This document shows positions 35,423 to 42,975 of a stretch of DNA of 64,000 bases, piece after piece. Positions within the stretch are counted from its first letter, which is position 1. The number at the start of each line of letters is the position of its first letter. This DNA is from Chloroflexota bacterium. Its GTDB lineage: Bacteria; Chloroflexota; Dehalococcoidia; JACPQD01. Location of the stretch: assembly GCA_016190665.1 (NCBI GenBank), contig JACPQD010000021.1:124001-188000 (forward strand), written 5' to 3'. The position numbers were made by a program, and so were the translations under genes. Below the pieces are notes generated by a model. The model did no database searches, was not told the DNA's origin, and was given only the letters and a program-made list of their open reading frames with translations.

Positions 35423-37849
35423 ATGGTTATTACAGTCACCGAAGAACAGATCAGGCAGCGGATCGATGCCCTGCGGATGAGTCCGCGGCTTGTGAAGCTG
35501 CGGGAGAAATACTTCGCGGAGAGGCCTCAGGTTTGCGCTCAGCGTTTGAAGTACGCTGTCGAGTCTTGGAGGGAAACCGAGGGCCAGCATATCGAGATGA
35601 GAAGCGCCAGGAAGCTGAAGAAGATACTGGAGGGCGTGCCCATTGTCATTCACGATGGAGAACTGACAGCGGGCAGCCAGAGCCGTTTCTTCCGAGGCTG
35701 CGCCCCCTACATCGACTGGAACGGGGCGTATTTTGAAAAGGTCGTGGAAGGGCGGAAGGTGACCTTCGGCGGACCTGCTCATGTGGGAAGCGCGGCCGAT
35801 GAGGACCTCCAAATCTGTGAGGAGGCGTCGCGATACTTCCGCGGCACAACCCCGGCTGAGGCCGCTCAGGAAGCGGCCAGGATGCTCTTCGGCGATTGGT
35901 ATGAGGATGCCATGGCGGCAAGGACGACCCCACTGCCCTATGAGCAGCAGCCCTACCTGATGGGCATCCCCATGTGGGACAAGCTGCTCTCGGCAGGCTT
36001 GCGCAGCATCATCGGCGAAGCCGAAACCGCCCTGCAGGGTTTCCGGGAATCAAACGACTGCGACCCGGAGAAGGTCTATTTCTGGCGAGCGGTGATCATC
36101 GCCTGCGAAGCGGTCGTGACCTTCGCCCATAGGCACGCGAAACGAGCCAGAGAGCTTGCTGCCACAGAGGAGGACGCGGCAAGACGAAAGGACCTGGAGG
36201 AGATGGCTGAGGCCTGTGAATGGGTCCCGGAGCAGCCGGCGCGCACCTTCCACGAAGCCCTGCAATGTATCCGGCTTACCAACATAGCCCTCTTCGAGGA
36301 AAACGGGCGTAACGGCGCCCACGTGGGACGGCTGGACGTACTACTCTACCCTTATTTGAAAAAGGACATGGAGGAGGGCCGTCTCAGCCTGGAGAGGGCT
36401 ACCGACCTCCTGGGTGACTTCATCACCTACCTGGCGCGGCTGGAGCAGATCAAGGACTTTCGTGGGCGAGAGAGCAATCAGTCCACTCAGATCAGCCATA
36501 TCACCCTGGGCGGCCTGACGAAGGAGGGCGAGGATGGCTGCAACGATCTCACCTATCTGATTCTGCATGTCCTGGGACTGATGAGATTCGCCGAGCCCCA
36601 CGCCACCATTCGCTTGAACGAAAGGACCCCAGCCTGGATCATGATGAAGTCCCTGGAGACCAACCGGAAGGTCAATGGCATCCCCATGTACCTCAACGAC
36701 AAGCATGTCGTTGAATACATGCGCGCCCGGGGGATTTCCACGGAGGACGCCCGCGATTGGGCGATTCATGGATGCTCTCAGCCGGTGTCGCCCCCTCGCG
36801 GCCACTATCTGGGGCTGGCTATGAACACGGCCGTGCCCATGGACCTGGCGCTTCATAATGGCGTCTCCGCCGTCACGGGCAAGAAGATCGGCCTCGAGAC
36901 GGGAGACCCGCGCAGCTTTGAGACCTTCGAGCAGTTCTACGAGGCCTACAAGAAGCAGCACGAGTTCGTCATAAGAAGACTGCTGAGGATTCAGCGCGCC
37001 ATGCACCTGGCCAGCGTGCAACGCTTCCGGATGCCGCTGCGCTCCGCCCTCGACCTGGCGAGCATTGGAAATGGCAAGAGCCATCTGGTGGGCGGATCGG
37101 ACTTCTATCCGCTCTGGCACATGAAGGACAGGGCCCTGGTGGACGTCGGCGATTCGCTTTCGGCGGTCAGGAAGCTGGTCTATGACGACAAAAAGCTCAG
37201 CATGGACGAGCTTTTGCTAGCGCTCGACTCCGACTTCTCCGGAAAGAGGGGCGAGGAGATCAGGCAGATGTGCCTCGCTGCCCCGAAGTACGGGAACGAT
37301 GACGATGAGGCGGACTACATGCTGCGAGATGTGGCCAAGTTCAGCGCCGGCGTCATCCAGTCGGAGAAGAACTGCTTTGGCTATCCTTACAGCATCAATC
37401 GCAACGGCGTATCCTGGCATTATGCCGCCGGCAAAGGTATCGGGGCGCTCCCCAACGGCCGTCACGCCAGGACTCCATTGACTGATGGGTCTTTGTCGCC
37501 CATGAACGGCCAGGACAGGAGCGGGCCTACCGCGGTGCTCAATTCAGCAATCAAGGCAGACTTCAAGGAGTCGCTGGTCGCCATCATGAACCAGAAGTTC
37601 CCGGTCACCGTGGCGCAGGACCCCGAGACGATGCAGAAGATTGCGGCGTTGACCAGCGCTTTCATACTGAATGGGGGTCTGCACATTCAGTTCAATTTTG
37701 TTGACAGAAACGTGCTGCTGGATGCCAAGAAACACCCTGAGCGCTACCGCGACCTCGTGGTGCGCGTGGCGGGATACAGCGCCTATTTTGTGAACTTGAC
37801 GCCCGAGGTCCAGGATGAAATAATCAGCCGCACGGAGCAGAGCCTCTAG
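35423..37849 (+). CDS. Glycyl radical enzyme (pyruvate formate-lyase/diol dehydratase-like)
   Basis: 808 residues from the ATG at 35423 (GGGAG upstream). A PFL-like N-terminal domain runs to about residue 600, followed by the C-terminal glycyl radical domain. Gly784 in RVAGYSAYF is the radical site, and Cys451 in HGCSQPVSP is the thiyl site. Most dehydratase-type members have Glu two residues after the Cys; here it is Gln453, so neither typical GDH/CutC chemistry nor PFL (Cys-Cys) chemistry is implied. Activation needs a radical SAM activase, and none is in this window. It forms a likely unit with the downstream FAS1-like dehydratase. The enzyme is oxygen-sensitive, implying anaerobic life. 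Confidence 0.9.
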   Translation: MVITVTEEQIRQRIDALRMSPRLVKLREKYFAERPQVCAQRLKYAVESWRETEGQHIEMRSARKLKKILEGVPIVIHDGELTAGSQSRFFRGCAPYIDWNGAYFEKVVEGRKVTFGGPAHVGSAADEDLQICEEASRYFRGTTPAEAAQEAARMLFGDWYEDAMAARTTPLPYEQQPYLMGIPMWDKLLSAGLRSIIGEAETALQGFRESNDCDPEKVYFWRAVIIACEAVVTFAHRHAKRARELAATEEDAARRKDLEEMAEACEWVPEQPARTFHEALQCIRLTNIALFEENGRNGAHVGRLDVLLYPYLKKDMEEGRLSLERATDLLGDFITYLARLEQIKDFRGRESNQSTQISHITLGGLTKEGEDGCNDLTYLILHVLGLMRFAEPHATIRLNERTPAWIMMKSLETNRKVNGIPMYLNDKHVVEYMRARGISTEDARDWAIHGCSQPVSPPRGHYLGLAMNTAVPMDLALHNGVSAVTGKKIGLETGDPRSFETFEQFYEAYKKQHEFVIRRLLRIQRAMHLASVQRFRMPLRSALDLASIGNGKSHLVGGSDFYPLWHMKDRALVDVGDSLSAVRKLVYDDKKLSMDELLLALDSDFSGKRGEEIRQMCLAAPKYGNDDDEADYMLRDVAKFSAGVIQSEKNCFGYPYSINRNGVSWHYAAGKGIGALPNGRHARTPLTDGSLSPMNGQDRSGPTAVLNSAIKADFKESLVAIMNQKFPVTVAQDPETMQKIAALTSAFILNGGLHIQFNFVDRNVLLDAKKHPERYRDLVVRVAGYSAYFVNLTPEVQDEIISRTEQSL

Positions 37850-37875
37850 CGCGAGCGTAGGAGCGGGTATCCCAT

Positions 37876-37910
37876 GAGACCACCGCGGTCTTGAAGACCA
37901 CGGCGGTCTC
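37876..37910. repeat. GACC-type palindromic repeat, copy 1
   Basis: GAGACCACCGCGGTCTT is followed by AAGACCACGGCGGTCTC in inverted order, giving a near-perfect hairpin 27 bp after the glycyl radical enzyme gene. A second copy lies at 49880-49912, also just after a gene. Confidence 0.65.
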
Positions 37911-38018
37911 CGCGGGGACATCCTACGCCAACGCCGAATCTGTCGGGGGACTTCTGACTCAGGACGCGCAGACGTTGCTGTAATAGGACGAATTCCCAGC
38001 CGGGAGGAGGGATTGAGC

Positions 38019-39146
38019 ATGGTACTGGAACATGGGCGAATGACCGATGAGGGCATCGCCTCACTGAGAAGCAGAACCGGCTCGTACTACCGGATCGACC
38101 CCTACAATGACGTGGCTACCAAAGACGCCATAAGGAACTGCGCTACCGCCATAGGCGACTACAGGAATCCTCTCTGGCGGGATGAGGAATACGGCGCCAG
38201 GACGCGTTACCGGAGCATGATCGCGCCGCCGTGGTTCTTCTACTGCGTTTCCAACATTACTGGCATGCGGGCGGGCGGTTTGCCCGGCGTCCACGCCTTT
38301 CACTCCGGGACAGATTGGTTGCTGCTGGCGTCGGCGAAGCTGAACGACACCATTTCGCCCAGTTATCGTCCCATCGACGTAGTGGAGAAGAGGAGCGAGT
38401 TCGCAGGACGTTCTTTGATTGTCTATGCGGAGGGCGCCTATACTAATCAGCGCGGGGACGTGGTGGCGAAGGCGATTGGCTGGAGCATACGGGTGGAACG
38501 CTCCGCGGCGAAAGACAAGGGAAAATATTCCGGCATTAAGGTCCACAGCTACACGCCAGAAGAGCTGGAGAGAATCAGGGAGGACCGCCATAATGAACAG
38601 GTGCGGGGGGCCGTCCCTCGGTACTGGGAGGACGTGCAGATAGGCGAGGAGCTAACCCCTATCGTCAAAGGGCCCCTGAACACCAGCGACATGCTGGCCT
38701 GGCAAACAGGCGCCCTGGGTGGTGAATCCCACGGCTTCGCCATCCGGCATTTTCGTCGCCATCCGGCGTGGAGCTATCGCGACCCGAAGACTGGCGCCAG
38801 GGATGCTATCGCCCAGGTGCACGAACAGGACTCCACGGCGGGCGGCATCGCCATTCCTGCGGCCTACGATCTGGGCGCTCAGCGGAACTCGTGGATAATG
38901 CAGGTGATGACTAACTGGGTCGGGGACGACGGCTGGCTCAAGGCCGTGATCTGCGAGTACCGGCGTTTTAATCTATATGGGGACACCCAGTGGATCAAAG
39001 GCAAGGTCACGGGCAAGCTGATCAAGGATGGTGAGCACCTGGTCCAGTGCGACGTGTGGGCGGAAAACCAGAGAGGAGAGGTGACTGCCCCGGCCCAGGC
39101 GATGGCTGTGTTGCCGTCGCGAAGGCGGGTGAGTTCAGCTTCCTAG
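38019..39146 (+). CDS. FAS1-like (MaoC-type hot-dog) dehydratase
   Basis: 375 residues with two hot-dog halves. The N-terminal half has KDAIRNCATAIGDYRNPLW and RYRSMIAPPWFFYC, where the family N-terminal dehydratase domain carries the substrate-channel motif. The second half starts near PRYWEDVQIGEELTPIVKGPLN. Family members hydrate or dehydrate acyl-CoA or acyl thioesters. The ATG at 38019 follows GGAGGAGGG; a TTG two codons earlier is less well spaced. It is a paralog of the protein at 48721 (the same YRYNEAATKDAI-type start and PRYWEDV core). It likely shares a transcript with the glycyl radical enzyme. Confidence 0.85.
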   Translation: MVLEHGRMTDEGIASLRSRTGSYYRIDPYNDVATKDAIRNCATAIGDYRNPLWRDEEYGARTRYRSMIAPPWFFYCVSNITGMRAGGLPGVHAFHSGTDWLLLASAKLNDTISPSYRPIDVVEKRSEFAGRSLIVYAEGAYTNQRGDVVAKAIGWSIRVERSAAKDKGKYSGIKVHSYTPEELERIREDRHNEQVRGAVPRYWEDVQIGEELTPIVKGPLNTSDMLAWQTGALGGESHGFAIRHFRRHPAWSYRDPKTGARDAIAQVHEQDSTAGGIAIPAAYDLGAQRNSWIMQVMTNWVGDDGWLKAVICEYRRFNLYGDTQWIKGKVTGKLIKDGEHLVQCDVWAENQRGEVTAPAQAMAVLPSRRRVSSAS

Positions 39147-39178
39147 CTGGGCAAAGCCGAGACCGAACCTTTCGACAT

Positions 39179-39201
39179 GGCCCCCTGGAATCCAGGGGGC
39201 C
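39179..39201 (+). terminator. Stem-loop after the dehydratase gene
   Basis: GGCCCCCTGG-AAT-CCAGGGGGCC is a perfect 10-bp stem 33 bp past the stop. Only a weak U-rich stretch follows, so termination strength is doubtful. Confidence 0.5.
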
Positions 39202-39313
39202 TTCTGCGCGCTGCACAGGTTTCTTTAGCCGCCCGTACATTTTTCTCAGCGTCAACGACTATATATGCATGAGGCGCCGAGAGCGTCATCAAAACTGGAC
39301 GAGGAGGGATGGA

Positions 39314-39868
39314 ATGGACCTGGGACCCTGGGCGCCGAGAGCCCTGATCTCGGTTCGGTCGGCGACGGCCGTTGGTCTCGTCGTGGCGCTCCTGGCGGCG
39401 GGCAGCCTGGTGATGCCTGGCACCCCAGCTTTCGCCGATCCGCCTGCCCCGACGCCAAAGCAAACGGAGAAACTGGAGAGGCGGCTTCAGGTTGAACTGA
39501 AGGTCCTGGAGCGGGGGCAAAAAGCGCTGGCCCGTGCGGGCAAACGGGCGGATAGAGTACAGCAATTGATAGATAGGGCGAAGGCGGCCGGCAAAGACGT
39601 CACGAACCTTGAGGCAGCACTGTTTGAATTCAAAGCCGACGTTGCGACCGCCCGGTCCCATTATGACCAGGCTAAGAGCATCCTCGATGTCAGGGCCGGT
39701 TTCGATGCCGATGGCAAAGTGACTAACGTGGACCAGGCCAGAGAGACGGTGAGAGCGGCCGCCAGGGAAGAGCGTCAGTTCCTGCGCACCATGCGCAAGG
39801 CCACTCGAGATCTCGGGAAGGCGATTAAGGAGTCCCGCCAAGCCAATAGAGCCGCAAGCCTAAGGTAG
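39314..39868 (+). CDS. Secreted coiled-coil protein of unknown function
   Basis: 184 residues. The N-terminal signal peptide (VRSATAVGLVVALLAAGSLVMPG..AFA) has a likely cleavage after AFA. The rest is a charged helical region rich in Lys/Arg/Glu/Ala (KLERRLQVELKVLERGQKALARAGKRADRVQQL), forming predicted coiled coils with no recognised catalytic motif. The ATG at 39314 follows GAGGAGGG; an upstream open frame from 39047 is ignored. It precedes the sigma/anti-sigma pair by 208 bp and may be a target of that regulon. Function is unknown. Confidence 0.75.
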   Translation: MDLGPWAPRALISVRSATAVGLVVALLAAGSLVMPGTPAFADPPAPTPKQTEKLERRLQVELKVLERGQKALARAGKRADRVQQLIDRAKAAGKDVTNLEAALFEFKADVATARSHYDQAKSILDVRAGFDADGKVTNVDQARETVRAAAREERQFLRTMRKATRDLGKAIKESRQANRAASLR

Positions 39869-39886
39869 GCGACGTAGCGTCTTTTT

Positions 39887-39967
39887 GTGGCCCCTCCTGG
39901 CCAAATGACCGCCGCTTTAGACCGGTGGTTGCCCCAAGACGAACCACCAGGAGGCCAGGGGGGCCAC
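39887..39967. repeat. Nested inverted repeats after the coiled-coil gene
   Basis: Outer arms GTGGCCCCTCCTGG (39887-39900) and CCAGGGGGGCCAC (39955-39967) enclose GGTGGTT (39924-39930) and AACCACC (39942-39948). CTTTTT lies before the outer arm, so it could terminate minus-strand transcription. It is otherwise unexplained. Confidence 0.5.
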
Positions 39968-40076
39968 TGCCGCGTCTCCGACTTGGCATTTTATCCCCCA
40001 CAGCGCCATAATTAACAACCGGACGAGACAACAATGGCCACCACTGGATGGTGGTGGGACGCTGTGAGGAGATGGC

Positions 40077-40640
40077 TTGCAGGAGGCGGCCCAGGGTATC
40101 GCGGGGCTCATCGGCAGGGCGAAGGCCTACGACCGCGAAGCCTTCACTGAGCTGTACCGGCTGACTTTCACGCCGGTCTATCGGTATTTGTCCGCGCGGT
40201 TGGATACCGTCGAGGAGGCCGAAGATCTGACACAAGAAGTGTTCATGGCGGCGCTGTCCGGGATCCAGGGGCTTCGAGCGGCCGACCAAACGGGCCTTCT
40301 GGCCTGGCTCTTTCAAATTGCCCGTCATAAAATAGCGGATTATCTACGCCAAAGAATCCGGCGCCCGTCAGCGCCACTGGAGGAGACCGATAAAATCGAG
40401 GCGACCAGTCCATCACCCCAGGAACTGGCTGAGGCCGAACAGGAGCGCAAAGAATTGCGCCAGGCTGTGGAGCAGCTTACGCCGGAGCAACGGGAGGTCA
40501 TCCTCTGTAAATACGTCCTCGGCTATGACAATCAGCAGACCGCGGGACTGATGGGCAAGAACATCAACTCTGTGAATCAATTGCAGCACCGCGCTCTGGC
40601 GAGCCTGTCTCGGCTGCTGAAAAGGACGGAGAGTCAATGA
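40077..40640 (+). CDS. RNA polymerase sigma factor, ECF/sigma-70 family
   Basis: 187 residues. Region 2 is AFTELYRLTFTPVYRYLSARLDTVEEAEDLTQEVFMAAL (residues 22-60), with WLFQIARHKIADYLRQR. Region 4 is LTPEQREVILCKYVLGYDNQQTAGLMGKNINSVNQLQHRAL. The start appears to be TTG at 40077 after GAGGAG. Its stop codon overlaps the start of the next gene (ATGA), so they are translationally coupled. The partner protein resembles a membrane anti-sigma factor, suggesting envelope-signal control. A small CCACCA/TGGTGG hairpin sits in the leader at 40038-40054. Confidence 0.88.
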   Translation: MQEAAQGIAGLIGRAKAYDREAFTELYRLTFTPVYRYLSARLDTVEEAEDLTQEVFMAALSGIQGLRAADQTGLLAWLFQIARHKIADYLRQRIRRPSAPLEETDKIEATSPSPQELAEAEQERKELRQAVEQLTPEQREVILCKYVLGYDNQQTAGLMGKNINSVNQLQHRALASLSRLLKRTESQ

Positions 40641-41419
40641 AGTCGCCCGAACGCGACCCGCGGTTCGCCGTCGCCCTGGACGAGTGCTGCCGGCGCACAC
40701 TTCAGGGGGAATCCCTCCAGGACTGTCTGGCTAGCCATCCCCAGGACTACCAGGAGGAGTTGGCCAGGCTTGTCCCTGTTGCTTTGCAACCGGGCCGTTT
40801 GGGCCGCGACCCGTCGGCGGAGTTTCAACATCGCCTGGAGCGGACGCTCCAGGCGTCGCTCGCGGCGGAACGCCGGAAGCAGTCCACGGGACTAGCCAGG
40901 CTTCTGCATTTCTCGCTCGCCCCGATCGCCGTGCGTTTGGCCACCATAGCGCTGCTGGCCATACTCGTCGTCGTTGGCAGCAGCGTTGGCGCCCTTCGGG
41001 CCGCCGAGGATAGTCTGCCGGACAATCCGCTTTATCAAGTCACCGCCGCCCGCGAATGGGCAGAGCTCGCCCTTGCCACCAGCCCCGATACGCAGATCAA
41101 CGTTCGGGTCAACCAGGTGACGCGCCGAGTGCGCGAGCTGGAGCGTGCGGTCAAAGCCGACCGGCTCCCTGTCGTCGAGACTCTCGTGAATCGAGCGATC
41201 GTGGCGCTCGAACGTATCGTGGACAAGGTCCTTCAAGAGCGCGCTAATGGCAATCCCCGGCCGGCAAGACGGGCCTTGGCGGCAATTCGTAGGGTAGAGG
41301 GTGAACTGCAGCGTCTACAGGGGGAGGCGCTGCCCCCTATCGCAGCATCCTTGGAGAAGCTACGACGTTCGCTTGAGGAGCAAGCGGGCCGATTGTTGGA
41401 GGCCGGAAACAGCCCGTAG
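40637..41419 (+). CDS. Membrane protein, DUF5667-like; putative anti-sigma factor
   Basis: 260 residues. The cytoplasmic N-terminal ~90 residues (LASHPQDYQEELARLVPVAL) are followed by one transmembrane helix (IAVRLATIALLAILVVVGSSVGAL, about 96-119). The external helical region has AEDSLPDNPLYQVTAAREWAELALA, similar to DUF5667 proteins. Overlap with the sigma-factor gene by ATGA and the one-helix topology support an anti-sigma or sigma-regulator role, by analogy with other Chloroflexota pairs. No zinc-binding HxxxCxxC motif was seen, so it is not a classical ZAS domain. Confidence 0.75.
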   Translation: MKSPERDPRFAVALDECCRRTLQGESLQDCLASHPQDYQEELARLVPVALQPGRLGRDPSAEFQHRLERTLQASLAAERRKQSTGLARLLHFSLAPIAVRLATIALLAILVVVGSSVGALRAAEDSLPDNPLYQVTAAREWAELALATSPDTQINVRVNQVTRRVRELERAVKADRLPVVETLVNRAIVALERIVDKVLQERANGNPRPARRALAAIRRVEGELQRLQGEALPPIAASLEKLRRSLEEQAGRLLEAGNSP

Positions 41420-41919
41420 CTGCGCCGTCCTCAGCCCTCAAGACCGGACCTGGATCGCTGAACCAACGCGGGGGACGGAGCGGTATCCCCTTGAGGACAT
41501 TGGCAAAGGCTTTGGCGCGCCTGATGGCTACCGGCTGCCCCTCGCTCTCCTGAAAAGAAGCAGTGCGCAGCCTTGCCCGATGCAATGAAAGGCGTGCGCT
41601 GCGCCGCCTTTCGAGCATCTCGCGCCATAGCCGCTGCCCCCTCGTGGGCGCTTCGTGAAGCGTGCCTGAGACCTCAGCCTGATTTATGGCCATCTGGACC
41701 TCCCTAGGCCGAGGGCAACCCCTTCTTTGTTCCTGGAGAGTTGCCCAGTTGAACGCTGCGATTTTGCACATCAATGTACAGCGTGGCTCCGGACATGTCA
41801 ATAGATTACGGTACGCCGCCGTCCGTAGTCGCTCGGGCCACATCAAGTCTTCTTACAGACGGGGATGAGGGTTTCTGAACTCTGCGATACCCCCTATTCT
41901 GACAGGCCAAGCTTGCTAC

Positions 41920-41948
41920 TTGACATACCAGCGCGGTGGCCTTATCAT
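41920..41948 (+). promoter_or_regulatory. Sigma-70 promoter of the transporter operon
   Basis: TTGACA (41920-41925) is followed after 17 nt by TATCAT (41943-41948). The first gene starts at 42009, giving a leader of roughly 50 nt. Confidence 0.65.
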
Positions 41949-41958
41949 GGCGCCGTGT

Positions 41959-41979
41959 GACGGGAAGTATCTTCCCGTC
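41959..41979 (+). promoter_or_regulatory. Perfect leader hairpin/operator
   Basis: GACGGGAAG-TAT-CTTCCCGTC is a perfect 9-bp stem with a 3-nt loop, a few bases past the expected transcription start. It could be a 5' mRNA-stabilising stem or a repressor operator. Confidence 0.6.
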
Positions 41980-42008
41980 GTCGGCTGAAGCCCGTCCCGG
42001 AAAACGTC

Positions 42009-42953
42009 GTGAAACGATACATCTTAAGACGGCTCCTCCTGGCGATTCCTGTCCTTCTGGGCGTCTCTATCGCCATCTTCGCCATGGTGCGCATACTGCC
42101 CGGCGATGTCGCTACCGCGAGGCTGGGAGATGACGCGAGCAAGGCGGATGTCGCCCGCCTGCGCGCCAAGCTGGGCCTGGACAGGCCGCTTCATGTCCAG
42201 TATATCGATTGGATCGGAGGAATCCTCACGGGCAATCCCGGCATCTCTCTGTGGACGGACCAGCCCATCGGCACGATGCTGGCCAACGCGGTGCCGGTCA
42301 CGGTTGAGCTCACCATTCTCGCCAGCCTGATGTCATTGCTGATTGCGCTGCCCACTGGCGTCCTTTCCGCCGTGTACCAGGACCGCCCTGTGGACTACGT
42401 CTCGCGGCTGCTGGGCATAGCGGGCCTGGCTGTGCCGAACTTCTGGCTGGGAACTTTGATGGTGGTAATGCCGTCTATCTGGTTCGGGTGGGTACCCCCG
42501 ATGCAGTACGTCTCTTTGTTCAAAGACCCCTTGACTAACCTGCAGCAGCTCGCTCTCCCGGCGGTGGCGCTCGGGGCGTACCTGGCCGCGATCGTGAGCC
42601 GTCTCACGCGCTCCAGCCTGCTGGAGGTGCTGCGTCAAGACTTCGTGCGCACCGCCCGGGCGAAGGGTCTCGCCGAGCGCATCGTCATAAACCGCCACGC
42701 TTTGAAAAACGCGGCCATACCCGTAACCACTATGGCTGCCCTGCAATTTGGCCATCTGCTGGGCGGCACTGTCGTCATCGAGAAGATCTTCTCGCTGCCG
42801 GGCCTGGGCCGTCTGACCCTGGATGCCATTCTGGCGCGTGACTATTTGACCGTCCAGACCAATGTTTTCCTGCTCACTGGCGCCTTCATCTTGATCAACA
42901 TTGTGGTGGATGTAGGCTACGCCTATCTCGACCCGCGCATCCGATACCACTAG
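42009..42953 (+). CDS. ABC transporter permease, DppB/OppB family
   Basis: 314 residues with six predicted membrane helices. The N-terminal MKRYILRRLLLAIPVLLGVSIAIFAMVRILPGD is the family's first helix with its LPGD loop. The EAA-like loop is LRQDFVRTARAKGLAERIVINRHALKNA. It forms half of the membrane channel for a peptide/nickel-type importer, together with the permease at 44725. The start is GTG at 42009. It leads the operon and is followed 23 bp later by the cognate binding protein. ATPase genes are not in this window. Confidence 0.92.
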   Translation: MKRYILRRLLLAIPVLLGVSIAIFAMVRILPGDVATARLGDDASKADVARLRAKLGLDRPLHVQYIDWIGGILTGNPGISLWTDQPIGTMLANAVPVTVELTILASLMSLLIALPTGVLSAVYQDRPVDYVSRLLGIAGLAVPNFWLGTLMVVMPSIWFGWVPPMQYVSLFKDPLTNLQQLALPAVALGAYLAAIVSRLTRSSLLEVLRQDFVRTARAKGLAERIVINRHALKNAAIPVTTMAALQFGHLLGGTVVIEKIFSLPGLGRLTLDAILARDYLTVQTNVFLLTGAFILINIVVDVGYAYLDPRIRYH

Positions 42954-42975
42954 TCACGGCCGTAAGGAGGGAGAA

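Larger units (their letters stand above)
41420..42008. other. 589-bp intergenic region
   Basis: No gene is supported here. A minus-strand open frame across 41337-41846 overlaps the anti-sigma gene's coding end and matches no family I know. The distal end holds the promoter and leader hairpin listed separately. Confidence 0.6.

Noticed and set aside
39047-39313. Upstream extension of the secreted coiled-coil gene
   Set aside because: It would bury the signal peptide and overlap the dehydratase gene; the ATG at 39314 has a good ribosome site.
41337-41846. Possible 169-residue minus-strand protein in the long gap
   Set aside because: It overlaps the anti-sigma coding end, has no ribosome site I can find and no recognisable motif.
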